A stretch of 64,000 nt of DNA from an uncultured Pelagibacteraceae bacterium (GCA_902578935.1 CACHEU010000002.1:208253-272252), one strand, 5' to 3'. Counted from the first letter of the stretch, positions 12,716 to 23,264 are shown. Notes: generated by a model from the sequence alone, not told the origin. A program made the numbers and translations.

Positions 12716-13507
12716 ATGGCTTTAGGATTAGTAGGAAAAAAAATTGGTATGACAAGAGAGTTTTTCGACTCAGGTATTTCTATTCCTGTAACTGTTGTTA
12801 AAATTGAAAAGGGCAGAGTTATAGATGTATATACAAAAGAAAAAAATGGCTATTCAGCTGTAAAATTAGGCTTTGTAAAATTAAAAAATTCAAAACTTAC
12901 CAATCAAATGAAAGGTTTTTTTGCAAAAAAAAATACAGAACCAAAAAAAATTATTAAAGAATATAGAATCGAAAAACCCGAGGAATTTAAAACTGGAAAT
13001 GAAATAGGATTGGAAGCATTCAAAGATGTTAAATTTATCGATGTTAGATCTGAAACAATAGGAAAAGGTTTTGCAGGAGTTATGAAAAAATACAATTTTG
13101 CGGGTTTAAGAGCAACACATGGAGTTTCTGTTTCTCACAGATCACATGGGTCAACAGGTCAAAGACAGGATCCAGGAAAGGTATTTAAAGGAAAAAAAAT
13201 GGCTGGACACATGGGAGCAAAATTTAGGACAATTTTAAATCTCGAAGTAATTAAATCGGACCCAGAAAATAGTTTACTCTACATCAAAGGATCAATACCA
13301 GGATCAAAAAACTCTTTAGTCTTCTTAAGAAAATCAACAAAATCTTTCAATAGAAAAACATCTGTTGAAAAATTTGCTCAAGAAGGCAAACAAACTGTAA
13401 AAAAAGAAACTAAAACCTCAGATAAGAAAGCAGAAGCTAAAAAACCTGAAGCTAAAAAACCAGATGACAAAAAACCCGCTGCAAAGGAGCAGCCTAAAAA
13501 GAAATAA
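12716..13507 (+). CDS. rplC: 50S ribosomal protein L3 with Lys/Ala/Pro-rich C-terminal tail
   Basis: L3 motif [32 protein letters not shown]; tail [25 protein letters not shown]. Confidence 0.97.
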   Translation: MALGLVGKKIGMTREFFDSGISIPVTVVKIEKGRVIDVYTKEKNGYSAVKLGFVKLKNSKLTNQMKGFFAKKNTEPKKIIKEYRIEKPEEFKTGNEIGLEAFKDVKFIDVRSETIGKGFAGVMKKYNFAGLRATHGVSVSHRSHGSTGQRQDPGKVFKGKKMAGHMGAKFRTILNLEVIKSDPENSLLYIKGSIPGSKNSLVFLRKSTKSFNRKTSVEKFAQEGKQTVKKETKTSDKKAEAKKPEAKKPDDKKPAAKEQPKKK

Positions 13508-13510
13508 ATT

Positions 13511-14149
13511 ATGAGTATAAAAGTTTTAACTATTGATGGTGGAAGTAAATCTCAGAGTCTTAAGTTACCCGAGAGTTTAATAGGACTAAAAGTTAATAAC
13601 AGACTTTTAAAGTATGTGGTCGACTGGCAGTTAAATAGATCTAAAAAAAGGATAGCCAAAACTAAACAAAGAAATGAAGTTATTGGTTCTACTAGAAAAA
13701 TTTATGCCCAAAAAGGAACTGGAGGAGCAAGACATTCTAGCAGGAAGGCACCTATTTTTGTTGGAGGTGGTATTGCTCATGGTCCTAAAGGAGATAATTA
13801 TAAAACAAAAAGAATTAATAAAAAAATTAGAAAACTAGCACTCGCCCAAACTATTTCGAAAAAAAATATAAATAAAGAACTCCATGTATTTGAAGATGTA
13901 AAAAAACAGATAAATAAAACTAAAATCTTCAATAACTTTTTAGTAAAAAATAAATTAGAGAATGTTCTAATTATTTCAGACAAAGAAACAGAAAAAAATA
14001 TATACAAATCAGTTAGAAATATTCCAAATGTTAAATTAATTAATGATGAAGGAACAAATGTTTATGATCTTATAAAATTTAAAAATGTTTTGTTTACAAC
14101 AAGTTCTATAAAAAATATTGAACAGAGACTTACAAATGAAAAAAATTAA
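13511..14149 (+). CDS. rplD: 50S ribosomal protein L4
   Basis: L4 motif QKGTGGARHSSRKAPIFVGGGIAHGP. Confidence 0.97.
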   Translation: MSIKVLTIDGGSKSQSLKLPESLIGLKVNNRLLKYVVDWQLNRSKKRIAKTKQRNEVIGSTRKIYAQKGTGGARHSSRKAPIFVGGGIAHGPKGDNYKTKRINKKIRKLALAQTISKKNINKELHVFEDVKKQINKTKIFNNFLVKNKLENVLIISDKETEKNIYKSVRNIPNVKLINDEGTNVYDLIKFKNVLFTTSSIKNIEQRLTNEKN

Positions 14150-14429
14150 TTATTTAGATTCTATTAAATCTCCTGTAATTACAGAAAAGGCTACCGGTTT
14201 GTCTGAGCAAAATAAAGTTATTTTTAAGGTACATGAAAATGCTTCAAAAACCTCAATTAAAAAAAATATTGAAAAAATATTTAAGGTTAAAGTGATCAAA
14301 GTAAATACAATAAATAAAAAACCAAAAAGAAAAATGGTTAGAGGGAAAATTGGAATTAAACAAGGTTTCAAAAAAGCTGTAATAACTTTAAAAAAAGGTC
14401 AAAGCATAGACCTTGCAACAGGAGCTTAA
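14136..14429 (+). CDS. rplW: 50S ribosomal protein L23
   Basis: L23 sequence (SPVITEKATGLSEQNKVIFKV); start at 14136 preferred over 14118; overlaps rplD by 14 nt. Confidence 0.94.
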   Translation: MKKINYLDSIKSPVITEKATGLSEQNKVIFKVHENASKTSIKKNIEKIFKVKVIKVNTINKKPKRKMVRGKIGIKQGFKKAVITLKKGQSIDLATGA

Positions 14430-14433
14430 AAAG

Positions 14434-15264
14434 ATGAGTTTAAAAAGCTATAAACCATACACAAAATCAACAAGAACAACAATTCTTGTTGACAGAAAAA
14501 ATATTTGGAAAGGATCGCCCGTTAAATCTTTAACTAGAGGAAAAATTTCTTCTGGAGGAAGAAATAATCTAGGAAGAATTACTTCCAGATCTAAAGGAGC
14601 AGGTCACAAAAAAAGATATAGAATTATAGATTTTTTTAGAAATAAAATTGATGTTACAGGAAAAGTTGAGAGAATAGAATATGATCCTAACAGAACATCT
14701 TATATTGCTCTTATAAAATACGAAGACAATTCAAAAAATTATATTATTTGTCCAGAAAATTTAAAGATAGGTGACACTATAGTCTCAGGAAAAGCCAAAG
14801 AAATAAAAGTTGGTAACAATATGCCTCTAAGAGATATACCTCCTGGAACCTCATTACATAATGTAGAATTGGCTGAAGGTAGCGGAGGAAAGTTAGCAAG
14901 ATCGGCAGGCTCATCTGTTATTTTATCTGGTTTTGACGATGAATATGCAATTATAAAATTAGCATCTGGAGAGACTAGAAAAGTAAGGTCAGCATGCAAA
15001 GCTACAATAGGAACAGTTTCAAACCCAGATCAAAAAAACATACAGATTGGTAAGGCGGGAAGAAATAGATGGAAGGGTAAAAGACCGATGGTTAGAGGAG
15101 TAGCCAAAAACCCAGTTGATCACCCTCATGGAGGAGGAGAAGGAAAAACTTCAGGCGGGAGAAATCCAGTTTCTCCTTGGGGTCAGTCAGCTAAAGGATT
15201 GAAAACTAGAAAACCTAAGAGAAGTGATCAATTTATAATATCTAGAAGAAAGAAAAGGAAATAA
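14434..15264 (+). CDS. rplB: 50S ribosomal protein L2
   Basis: L2 motifs GRNNLGRITSRSKGAGHKKRYR, RGVAKNPVDHPHGGGEGK; start at 14434 preferred over 14413. Confidence 0.98.
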   Translation: MSLKSYKPYTKSTRTTILVDRKNIWKGSPVKSLTRGKISSGGRNNLGRITSRSKGAGHKKRYRIIDFFRNKIDVTGKVERIEYDPNRTSYIALIKYEDNSKNYIICPENLKIGDTIVSGKAKEIKVGNNMPLRDIPPGTSLHNVELAEGSGGKLARSAGSSVILSGFDDEYAIIKLASGETRKVRSACKATIGTVSNPDQKNIQIGKAGRNRWKGKRPMVRGVAKNPVDHPHGGGEGKTSGGRNPVSPWGQSAKGLKTRKPKRSDQFIISRRKKRK

Positions 15265-15267
15265 AGC

Positions 15268-15681
15268 ATGACCAGAGGAATTTGGAAAGGTCCATTTGTT
15301 CATCCGAGCTTGTTAAAAAAAATAGACAAGATTAAGGACAAAAGTAAAAAACAACCTATAAAAACTTGGTCAAGAAATTCTACAATCATACCTGAATTTG
15401 TTGGACATAGTTTTTTAATTCATAACGGAAAAACTTTTATTCCAATCACAATTTCTGAAGAAATGGTTGGACACAAACTAGGAGAATTTTCACCTACAAG
15501 AAAATTTTCTGGACATACTCCAGCAGACAAGAAAGCTGCAGCAGAAGGGGTAGCAACGGCGGCACCAGGAGCAGCGCCAAAAGCAGCACCAGGAGGAGCA
15601 CCAAAAGCAGCACCAGGAGCAGCACCAGGAGCAGCACCAGGAGCAGCACCAGGAGCAGCACCTAAAAAGGATTCTAAATGA
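15268..15681 (+). CDS. rpsS: 30S ribosomal protein S19 with low-complexity Ala/Pro/Gly C-terminal extension
   Basis: S19 core [14 protein letters not shown]...[16 protein letters not shown], followed by ~46 aa AAPGAAP repeat tail. Confidence 0.97.
   Translation: MTRGIWKGPFVHPSLLKKIDKIKDKSKKQPIKTWSRNSTIIPEFVGHSFLIHNGKTFIPITISEEMVGHKLGEFSPTRKFSGHTPADKKAAAEGVATAAPGAAPKAAPGGAPKAAPGAAPGAAPGAAPGAAPKKDSK
15562..15662 (+). repeat. In-frame 12-nt tandem repeat (GCACCAGGAGCA, Ala-Pro-Gly-Ala) in 3' end of rpsS
   Basis: Repeated ggcaccaggagca / gcaccaaaagca units read directly. Confidence 0.93.
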
Positions 15682-16046
15682 GCGAAAAAAACAACATAGT
15701 AAAAGCAATAAATAAAAATGTTAGGAGTGGGGCTAGAAAAGCAAATTTGGTGCTTAATTTCATTAAAGGCAAGAAAGCAGATATAGCCATTAAAGATTTA
15801 GAATTTACAAGAAAGAAGGTTGCTGAAGATATTAAAAAAACTGTAAAATCAGCTATCGCTAATGCTGAAAATAACTATCAGTATGACATAGACAATCTGT
15901 ATGTGAAAGAAGCTTATGTTGGAAAATCTATAGTTATGAAAAGATTTAGACCAAGAGCAAAAGGAAGAGCTGCTGCAATAAAGAAACCCTTTAGCAGAAT
16001 TACTATAATACTAGAAGAAAAAAAAAACAAAGAGGTTAAAAAATAA
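15678..16046 (+). CDS. rplV: 50S ribosomal protein L22
   Basis: [32 protein letters not shown]...[10 protein letters not shown]. Confidence 0.97.
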   Translation: MSEKNNIVKAINKNVRSGARKANLVLNFIKGKKADIAIKDLEFTRKKVAEDIKKTVKSAIANAENNYQYDIDNLYVKEAYVGKSIVMKRFRPRAKGRAAAIKKPFSRITIILEEKKNKEVKK

Positions 16047-16732
16047 TGGGGCAAAAAGTTAATCCAATTGGTTTAAGACTTGGCGTTAATAGAGGATGGG
16101 ATTCTATTTGGTTTGCTAAAAAGGCAGATTACGGAAAGTACTTAATTGAAGATTATAAAATTAGACAATTTATTAGAAAAAATATAACAAACGCAGGGGT
16201 TTCGGAAATTGTTATAGAGAGATCATCAAAAAAATGTACAGTTTCTATTCATACTTCTAGGCCAGGATTTGTTATTGGTAAAAAGGGTTCAGATATAGAA
16301 AAGATTAAAAATAAAATTTCAAAAATTACTAAAGACGAAGTAACAGTTAATATAAAAGAAATAAAAAAACCAGAATTAAACTCATATTTAGTTGCCGAAA
16401 ATATTGCACAGCAATTAGTAAAAAGGGTGGCTTACAGAAGAGCAATGAAAAGGGCTATGCAAGCTACTATGAGACTAGGGGCTAAAGGCATCAAAGTTTG
16501 TGTAAGCGGTAGATTGGCAGGAAATGATATCGCTAGAAGTGAATGGTTGAGAGAAGGAAGTATACCTTTGCATACATTAAGAGCAAATCTTGATTACGCA
16601 GAGTCAGAAGCACTAACAACCTATGGAATGATAGGAGTTAAAGTTTGGATATACAAAGGAGAAATATTTTTAAAAGATGTTGAAAAAAAGAAAATTGAAA
16701 AGGTAAAAAATGCTACAGCCGGTAAGAAGTAA
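16046..16732 (+). CDS. rpsC: 30S ribosomal protein S3
   Basis: [22 protein letters not shown] domain [13 protein letters not shown]. Confidence 0.98.
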   Translation: MGQKVNPIGLRLGVNRGWDSIWFAKKADYGKYLIEDYKIRQFIRKNITNAGVSEIVIERSSKKCTVSIHTSRPGFVIGKKGSDIEKIKNKISKITKDEVTVNIKEIKKPELNSYLVAENIAQQLVKRVAYRRAMKRAMQATMRLGAKGIKVCVSGRLAGNDIARSEWLREGSIPLHTLRANLDYAESEALTTYGMIGVKVWIYKGEIFLKDVEKKKIEKVKNATAGKK

Positions 16733-17120
16733 ATATAGAAAAGCTCACAAAGGCCGAATTCATGGTAAGGCTACTAGAGTTGCTACTTTAAATTATGGTG
16801 CTTATGGTTTAAAGGCAATGCAGCCAGAAAGAGTAATTGGAAAGCAAATAGAAGCAGCCAGGGTTGCTCTAACGAGACATATGCAAAGAACTGGAAAAGT
16901 TTGGTCAAGAATTTTTCCAAATATTCCAGTTTCAAAAAAACCAACTGAAGTTCGAATGGGCAAGGGTAAAGGATCTCCAGAGTTTTGGGCATGTAGAGTA
17001 AAACCAGGAAGAATATTATTTGAAGTGGATGGAGTTTCAGAAGAAGTTGCAAGAGAGGCTTTATACAAAGCTTCAGCAAAACTTCCTATAAGAACAAAAT
17101 TTGTTAAGAGGTATAAATGA
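16710..17120 (+). CDS. rplP: 50S ribosomal protein L16
   Basis: [35 protein letters not shown]; overlaps rpsC. Confidence 0.97.
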   Translation: MLQPVRSKYRKAHKGRIHGKATRVATLNYGAYGLKAMQPERVIGKQIEAARVALTRHMQRTGKVWSRIFPNIPVSKKPTEVRMGKGKGSPEFWACRVKPGRILFEVDGVSEEVAREALYKASAKLPIRTKFVKRYK

Positions 17121-17302
17121 AAAAAAAAGATATAAAAAAATTAACAAAGGATCAATCCATAAGAGAAATCGATAAACTAAAGAAGGATTTATTCAATATG
17201 CGTTTTAAAAAAATAAATGGGCAACTTCAAAATTTAGCAGAATATTCTACAATTAAAAAGAATATTGCTAGGCTTTATAATATTAAGGGAAACAAAAAAT
17301 GA
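17117..17302 (+). CDS. rpmC: 50S ribosomal protein L29
   Basis: 61 aa, L29-like, between L16 and S17. Confidence 0.93.
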   Translation: MKKKDIKKLTKDQSIREIDKLKKDLFNMRFKKINGQLQNLAEYSTIKKNIARLYNIKGNKK

Positions 17303-17529
17303 CAAAAAGAATTTTAGAGGGACAGGTAGTTAGTAGCAAGGGCAACAAAACTATTGTTGTTGAAGTTAAAAGGAGATTTACACATTCTTTTTACGGAAAG
17401 GTGATATCAAGATCTAAAAAATATCATGCGCATGATGAAAAAAATAAATTTAAAGAAGGAGATAAAGTTAGAATAATTGAAAGTAAACCAATATCGAAAT
17501 TAAAAACATGGCAGGTTATTGAAAAATGA
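17299..17529 (+). CDS. rpsQ: 30S ribosomal protein S17
   Basis: [42 protein letters not shown]. Confidence 0.97.
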   Translation: MTKRILEGQVVSSKGNKTIVVEVKRRFTHSFYGKVISRSKKYHAHDEKNKFKEGDKVRIIESKPISKLKTWQVIEK

Positions 17530-17894
17530 TACAGGTACAAACAGAATTACAAGTAGCGGATAATACTGGGGCAAAAAGAGTCGAATGTATTAAAGTTTTA
17601 GGTGGTTCAAAAAGAAGGTATGCGGGGATAGGTGACTTGATCGTTGTAAGCGTGAAAGATGCTTTGCCAAAAGGCAAAGTAAAAAAAGGATCAGTACATA
17701 AAGCTGTTGTGGTTAGAACAAAAAAAGAAATTTTTAGAAAAGATGGTTCAAAAGTTCAGTTTGATAGCAATTCTGTAGTTTTAACTGATGAAAAGGGAGA
17801 ACCAATAGGAACAAGAATTTTTGGTCCAGTTACTAGAGAACTAAGATCAAGAGGTCAAACAAAAATAATTTCTTTAGCACCGGAGGTAATTTAA
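17526..17894 (+). CDS. rplN: 50S ribosomal protein L14
   Basis: [37 protein letters not shown]. Confidence 0.98.
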   Translation: MIQVQTELQVADNTGAKRVECIKVLGGSKRRYAGIGDLIVVSVKDALPKGKVKKGSVHKAVVVRTKKEIFRKDGSKVQFDSNSVVLTDEKGEPIGTRIFGPVTRELRSRGQTKIISLAPEVI

Positions 17895-17896
17895 AC

Positions 17897-18151
17897 ATGT
17901 TTTTAAAAAAAGGTATGAAAGTTAAAGTCTGTGTTGGAAAAGACAAAGGTAAAAGTGGAGAAATTATTGAGATTAACAGGGTTAGAGAATTGGCCAAAGT
18001 GAAAGAAGTTAATATGCTGAAAAAACACAAAAAACCAACAAAAGAAACTAAAGGCGGAATAGTAACTAAAGAAGGATACATTCATTTGTCAAATTTGAAA
18101 CAGTTAGATGAAGTAAAAGCTAAAGCTACTAAAACTAAAGGTAAAAAATGA
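17897..18151 (+). CDS. rplX: 50S ribosomal protein L24
   Basis: KOW-type N-terminus [17 protein letters not shown]; conserved position. Confidence 0.95.
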   Translation: MFLKKGMKVKVCVGKDKGKSGEIIEINRVRELAKVKEVNMLKKHKKPTKETKGGIVTKEGYIHLSNLKQLDEVKAKATKTKGKK

Positions 18152-18768
18152 CACCAAGACTAAGAGAAAAATATAAAAACGAAATTATTAAAAGTTTAAT
18201 GTCTAAATTAAACCTTAAAAATTCTAACGCGGTCCCAAAAATTGAAAAAATTGTTATAAATATGGGTCTTGGAGCAGATGCATTAGATAAAAAGAAATTA
18301 GAAACATGTGTAAAAGATATGGCTGCAATAACTGGACAACATCCATTAGTAACTAGGTTTAAAAAATCTATTTCTAATTTTAAATCTAGAAAAGGTGCAA
18401 ATGCTGGACTCAAGGTTACCTTGAGGAATGATAGAATGTACGAATTTATTGATAGGATGATTAATATTGCTTTACCTAGAGTCAAAGATTTCAGGGGGTT
18501 AAAAGATAATAGCTGTGACAGATTTGGAAACTTTAGTTTTGGAATTAAGGAACACATAATTTTTCCAGAAATAAATTTTGATAAGGTTGATAGAATTCGT
18601 GGTTTGGATGTAACAATAGTTACAACAAGCCAATCTAAAGAAGAAACAATATCATTACTTAAAGAATTTAATTTTCCAATTGTTAAAAGTGTTGAAAAGA
18701 AAAAAAAGAAAATAAAGAAAATACCAAAAAAAGAGGAGAAACAAGAGGAGAAAGAAAAAAATGGCTAA
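18148..18768 (+). CDS. rplE: 50S ribosomal protein L5 with Lys/Glu-rich C-terminal tail
   Basis: L5 core; tail [26 protein letters not shown]. Confidence 0.96.
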   Translation: MTPRLREKYKNEIIKSLMSKLNLKNSNAVPKIEKIVINMGLGADALDKKKLETCVKDMAAITGQHPLVTRFKKSISNFKSRKGANAGLKVTLRNDRMYEFIDRMINIALPRVKDFRGLKDNSCDRFGNFSFGIKEHIIFPEINFDKVDRIRGLDVTIVTTSQSKEETISLLKEFNFPIVKSVEKKKKKIKKIPKKEEKQEEKEKNG

Positions 18769-19066
18769 AACAAGTGCAATTCAAAGAAATTTAAAAAGAA
18801 TAAAAATGGCAAAACGATTTGATAATAAAAGAAAAAAATTAAAGGCGATAGTTAGAAACAAAAAACTACCTTTAAACGAAAGATTTGCCGCACAGTTAAA
18901 ACTTTCAAAACTTCCAAAAAACTCATCAAAGATTAGAATTAGAAATAGATGTGAAATTTCAGGAAGACCGCATGGAGTTTATAGAAAACTCAAAATTTCA
19001 AGAATTGCTTTAAGACAGATGGCTTCGACAGGAAAAATTCCTGGAATGACGAAGTCCAGTTGGTAA
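18761..19066 (+). CDS. rpsN: 30S ribosomal protein S14 (long, zinc-free type)
   Basis: 101 aa; [40 protein letters not shown]. Confidence 0.97.
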   Translation: MAKTSAIQRNLKRIKMAKRFDNKRKKLKAIVRNKKLPLNERFAAQLKLSKLPKNSSKIRIRNRCEISGRPHGVYRKLKISRIALRQMASTGKIPGMTKSSW

Positions 19067-19078
19067 ATAAGGAGGAAT

Positions 19079-19477
19079 ATGGCTTTTGTTGATCCTATAG
19101 GAGATATGTTAACCAGAATAAGAAATGGACAAATGCGTTCATTAAATAAGATTGATATACCATTTTCTGTTTTTAGGTCTAAAATTTTAGATGTCTTAAA
19201 AAAAGAAGGATATATTATTAATTTTAGTATTGATAAAGGAGAAAATAATAAAAAATTATTATTAGTAGATTTAAAATATTATGAAGGTCAACCTGTAATA
19301 AGAGAAATTAAAAGAATCTCAAAACCAGGAAGAAGGGTTTATTCTAGAGCAACAAGCATACCAAGAGTTCATAATGGACTTGGTCTTGCAATATTGTCAA
19401 CAAGCAAAGGTGTTATGTCTGATAGTGAGGCGATCAAAAATAATCTTGGTGGAGAAATAATCTGTAGGGTATTTTAA
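19079..19477 (+). CDS. rpsH: 30S ribosomal protein S8
   Basis: DPIGDMLTRIRNGQMR...; AGGAGG-like Shine-Dalgarno just upstream. Confidence 0.97.
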   Translation: MAFVDPIGDMLTRIRNGQMRSLNKIDIPFSVFRSKILDVLKKEGYIINFSIDKGENNKKLLLVDLKYYEGQPVIREIKRISKPGRRVYSRATSIPRVHNGLGLAILSTSKGVMSDSEAIKNNLGGEIICRVF

Positions 19478-20016
19478 TGTCTAAACTTGGAAAAAAAACT
19501 ATTATATTGCCCAAAGATTCAACAATAAAAGTTGATTCTGGCAACTTATTAATTTCAGGACCTAAAGGTTCAAAAACAGTTCCGTTTAATGAAAAAATGT
19601 TTACATCTAAGGTAAATGAAAAAAATGAATTTCAAATTCTTCCAATTAAAAAAACTAAAAATATTTCTGTACTATGGGGAACCTACAGAAGCTTAGTTAA
19701 CAATGCAGTTGTAGGAGTTAGTAAAGGACATGAAAAAAATCTAGAACTAAATGGAGTTGGTTTTAGAGCTAATTTAAAAGGAGAAGATTTAGTCATGAGT
19801 TTAGGTTTTAGTCATGAAGTTAAATACAAAATACCTAAAGAAGTGAAAGTGAAAGTAGAAAAACAAACAAAAATAAATATAGTTGGGGCAGACAAGGAAT
19901 TGGTAGCAAAAACAGCATCTGAAATTAAGTCTATAAAACCAGTCGAACCCTATAAAGCCAAAGGTATTAAAGAAAAAGATCAATATGTTTTGAGAAAAGA
20001 AGGGAAGAAAAAGTAA
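19477..20016 (+). CDS. rplF: 50S ribosomal protein L6
   Basis: L6 sequence; conserved position. Confidence 0.96.
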   Translation: MSKLGKKTIILPKDSTIKVDSGNLLISGPKGSKTVPFNEKMFTSKVNEKNEFQILPIKKTKNISVLWGTYRSLVNNAVVGVSKGHEKNLELNGVGFRANLKGEDLVMSLGFSHEVKYKIPKEVKVKVEKQTKINIVGADKELVAKTASEIKSIKPVEPYKAKGIKEKDQYVLRKEGKKK

Positions 20017-20018
20017 TA

Positions 20019-20372
20019 ATGAAAAAAATGAACCCATATATCAAACGAGTTGGAAGAAATAGAGCTAAACTTAAAAAAGTTAGTTTAGATAGATTTAGAA
20101 TAACTGTTTTTAAATCTTCAAGAAATATTTCAGCACAAATAATAGATGACAAAATTAACAAGACAATAGTGTCAGCTTCTTCAACAGAAAAAGATATGAA
20201 GAAGGATAAAAAAAAGAAAACTGAATTATCTATAGCTATAGGTGAAATTTTAGCTAAAAGAGCAGCGCAAAAAAAAATTAACAAAGTTTATTTTGATAGA
20301 GGAGGCTACAAATATCACGGAAGAATTAAAGCTTTAGCTGAATCTTTGAGGAAAAATGGATTGAGTTTCTAA
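20019..20372 (+). CDS. rplR: 50S ribosomal protein L18
   Basis: [20 protein letters not shown]...[26 protein letters not shown]. Confidence 0.97.
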   Translation: MKKMNPYIKRVGRNRAKLKKVSLDRFRITVFKSSRNISAQIIDDKINKTIVSASSTEKDMKKDKKKKTELSIAIGEILAKRAAQKKINKVYFDRGGYKYHGRIKALAESLRKNGLSF

Positions 20373-20872
20373 TGAGAGAAAGTGAATATATAGAAAAACT
20401 TGTTGCAATTAACAGAATAACAAAAGTTGTTAAAGGAGGTAGAAGATTTGGATTCGCCGCACTTGTGGTGGTAGGTAACCAAAAAGGATCTGTTGGCATA
20501 GGAAAAGGTAAGTCAAAACAAGTACCAGATGCAATTAAAAAAGCCACGGAACTAGCAAAAAGAAACATGATCAAAATACCATTGAAAGACGGAAGGACTT
20601 TACATCACGACATATATTCAAAAAGCGGATCTGGGAAAATTTTAATGAGAGCAGCCCCAACTGGTACAGGAATTATAGCCGGTGGTGCAATGCGAGCAGT
20701 TTGTGAAGTTATTGGTATACAAGATGTAGTTGCTAAATCTTTAGGTTCTGCAAATCCGCATAATGTTTTAAAAGCTTTATTGGATGGGTTAAAAAATCAA
20801 AGTTCTCCTAAATTTTTATCATCACTAAGAGGAAAAAATATATCAGAAATTATCAAAAAGAGAGAAAATTAA
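20372..20872 (+). CDS. rpsE: 30S ribosomal protein S5
   Basis: [44 protein letters not shown]. Confidence 0.98.
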   Translation: MRESEYIEKLVAINRITKVVKGGRRFGFAALVVVGNQKGSVGIGKGKSKQVPDAIKKATELAKRNMIKIPLKDGRTLHHDIYSKSGSGKILMRAAPTGTGIIAGGAMRAVCEVIGIQDVVAKSLGSANPHNVLKALLDGLKNQSSPKFLSSLRGKNISEIIKKREN

Positions 20873-20874
20873 TA

Positions 20875-21336
20875 ATGAAACTAAACACACTGGTTAAAAC
20901 TAATTATCCAAAATTAAGAGTTGGGAGAGGAATAGGTTCTGGAAAAGGAAAAACTTCTGGTCGAGGAGTTAAAGGGCAAAAATCTAGATCTGGAGTTGCT
21001 ATTAAAAGTTTTGAGGGAGGACAAATGCCTCTTTACAGAAGGCTTCCTAAAAGAGGATTTAAAAAAATAGGCAAAAAGAATATTGCAATACTTAACCTAT
21101 CTGATTTGACAATTTTTTTAAAAAATAAAAAAATTAAGATTCAAGACGAAATCAGTATAAAAAATTTATCTGAAAAAAAATTAATAGGAAAAAAATATAG
21201 TAAATTAAAAATTCTTGGAAAGGGAGAGGTTAAAGAAAAACTAAAGATTACAACAGATTTTATTTCTAAGTCAGCACGTTCAAAAATAGAGAAAGCAGGC
21301 GGTTCTATAAATGTGCCTAAACAGAAAAATATTTAA
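20875..21336 (+). CDS. rplO: 50S ribosomal protein L15
   Basis: GRGIGSGKGKTSGRGVKGQKSRSG. Confidence 0.97.
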   Translation: MKLNTLVKTNYPKLRVGRGIGSGKGKTSGRGVKGQKSRSGVAIKSFEGGQMPLYRRLPKRGFKKIGKKNIAILNLSDLTIFLKNKKIKIQDEISIKNLSEKKLIGKKYSKLKILGKGEVKEKLKITTDFISKSARSKIEKAGGSINVPKQKNI

Positions 21337-21338
21337 AA

Positions 21339-22640
21339 ATGGCTAACGAAGAAGTAAATCAACAACCTCTTTCTCACTCACACGATCTAAGAAACAGAAT
21401 TATTTTCACAATTTTAATTCTATGTGTTTACAGGTTAGGAACTTATGTGCCTCTTGCCGGAATCGATCCTGTTGCTCTTCAAGAAACTATGTCTTCAAGT
21501 CAAAGAGGTTTATTAGGAATGTTCAATGTATTTTCAGGCGGTGCTGTGCAAAGAATGGCAATTTTTGCTTTAGGAATAATGCCATATATTTCATCTTCAA
21601 TAATAGTTCAGTTGTTAACTGGTGTTTCAGATTATTTTAAAAATTTAAAAGACCAAGGAGAATTTGGAAGAAAAAAAATTACACAAATTACAAGGTATGG
21701 AACAGTTTTTATCGCAGCTTTACAAGGATATGGAGTATCCGTTGGTTTAGAAAATGCAGGAAACCTTGTTTTAAATCCTGGAGTTTATTTTAAACTGATG
21801 ACAGTAATTTCTTTGGTAGCAGGAACGACTTTTTTAATGTGGCTTGGAGAACAGATAACAGCAAGAGGAATTGGTAACGGAATATCTCTTATAATATTTT
21901 CTGGTATCGTTGCCGAGATACCTAGAGCTTTAGCTTCAACATTTGAACTTGGTAGAACAGGCGCTTTATCAGCAACTATGATTATTGGAATTTTTATTCT
22001 CATCATAGTTACAGTAATGTTTATCGTTTTTATTGAAAGAGCAATGAGAAAAATTCTTATAAATTATCCTAAGAGACAAATGGGGAATAAAGTATATGGA
22101 GGTCAATCTTCCCACTTGCCGTTAAAAATAAATACAGCAGGTGTTATTCCTGCAATTTTTGCATCAGCACTCTTGTTATTACCAATAACATTTACAAATT
22201 TTGGTCTTGCAGAATCAGATCTATTTTTAAATTTATCCTCTTTGTTTTCACAAGGAAAACCTCTTTACATGTTGTTATATGCTTCTGGGATTATATTCTT
22301 TTGTTTTTTTTATACATCAATTGTATTTAATCCGAAAGAAACAGCAGAGAATTTAAGGAAATATGGCGGTTATGTTCCCGGAATTAGACCAGGAGAAAGA
22401 ACAGCAGAATATATTGAATGGATTTTAGTTAGACTAACAACTATTGGCGCTTGTTATTTAACAATTGTTTGTTTGATGCCAGAGTTTTTAATTGCAAAAT
22501 ACCCAATACCTTTTTATTTGGGGGGAACATCTATATTAATTGTAGTTGTAGTAGCCATGGATACAGTTACCCAAGTACAGACAAGATTGATGAGCTCACA
22601 ATACGAATCATTAATTAAAAAAGCTAAATTTAGTAAATAA
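21339..22640 (+). CDS. secY: Preprotein translocase subunit SecY
   Basis: 433 aa; LGIMPYISSSIIVQLL, multiple TM helices. Confidence 0.98.
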   Translation: MANEEVNQQPLSHSHDLRNRIIFTILILCVYRLGTYVPLAGIDPVALQETMSSSQRGLLGMFNVFSGGAVQRMAIFALGIMPYISSSIIVQLLTGVSDYFKNLKDQGEFGRKKITQITRYGTVFIAALQGYGVSVGLENAGNLVLNPGVYFKLMTVISLVAGTTFLMWLGEQITARGIGNGISLIIFSGIVAEIPRALASTFELGRTGALSATMIIGIFILIIVTVMFIVFIERAMRKILINYPKRQMGNKVYGGQSSHLPLKINTAGVIPAIFASALLLLPITFTNFGLAESDLFLNLSSLFSQGKPLYMLLYASGIIFFCFFYTSIVFNPKETAENLRKYGGYVPGIRPGERTAEYIEWILVRLTTIGACYLTIVCLMPEFLIAKYPIPFYLGGTSILIVVVVAMDTVTQVQTRLMSSQYESLIKKAKFSK

Positions 22641-22644
22641 AGTT

Positions 22645-23217
22645 ATGAACATAGTTATTTTTGGACCTCCAGGTGCGGGCAAAGGAACTCAATCAAAATT
22701 TATTGCAAATAAATTTAATTTATATCAATTATCTACGGGAGATCTTTTACGTAACGAAATTAAAAATAAAACACAATTAGGATCTGAAATTTCGTCAATC
22801 ATAAATTCCGGCGAGTTAGTTTCAGACGAAATAGTTAGTAATTTGATAGAAAAATTTGTTTCAAATGATACTTATAAAAACAAAATTATCTTTGATGGTT
22901 ATCCAAGAACTTTAATTCAAGCAAATAATTTAGATGATTTATTAAAAAAGTATAAACAAAAAATAGATATTGTCTTAAAATTGTCTGTAAGTTTAGAAAC
23001 AGTTAAAAAAAGAATTTTGGAAAGACAAACTCAAGAGAAAAGAGCTGATGACAATGAAGAAATAGCAATTAAAAGATATAAAACTTATGAAAAATCATCT
23101 GAACCAGTTATAGATTATTACAAGCAATCCAATTTACTCAAAGTTGTAAACGGTGAGGCAGGAATATCTGAAATTAATAGTGAAATTAGCGGGTTAATTG
23201 ACGCTATGAAGGGTTGA
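22645..23217 (+). CDS. adk: Adenylate kinase (short-lid form)
   Basis: FGPPGAGKGTQSKFIANKF; FDGYPRTLIQA. Confidence 0.97.
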   Translation: MNIVIFGPPGAGKGTQSKFIANKFNLYQLSTGDLLRNEIKNKTQLGSEISSIINSGELVSDEIVSNLIEKFVSNDTYKNKIIFDGYPRTLIQANNLDDLLKKYKQKIDIVLKLSVSLETVKKRILERQTQEKRADDNEEIAIKRYKTYEKSSEPVIDYYKQSNLLKVVNGEAGISEINSEISGLIDAMKG

Positions 23218-23241
23218 CTTTAAAGGATATGAACATATAAA
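23214..23241 (+). promoter_or_regulatory. Candidate sigma70 promoter upstream of rpsM-rpsK-rpoA-rplQ
   Basis: TTGACT (23214-23219) - 16 nt - TATAAA (23236-23241); -35 overlaps the adk stop codon. Confidence 0.5.
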
Positions 23242-23264
23242 TACTAATTTGAAAAAATCAAAAT

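Noticed and set aside
15562-15662. CRISPR-like tandem repeat
   Set aside because: Continuous 12-nt coding repeats with no unique spacers, in frame within rpsS
15490-15708. Antisense 72-aa Cys/Trp-rich ORF ([10 protein letters not shown]...)
   Set aside because: It is only the reverse-strand reading of the GCACCAGGAGCA repeat in rpsS; no independent coding evidence
18135-18557. 140-aa antisense ORF inside rplE
   Set aside because: Opposes a conserved ribosomal gene; hydrophobic low-complexity translation typical of AT-rich antisense
22640-23264. Missing rpmJ after secY
   Set aside because: In alphaproteobacteria rpmJ is usually elsewhere and secY-adk-rpsM is normal
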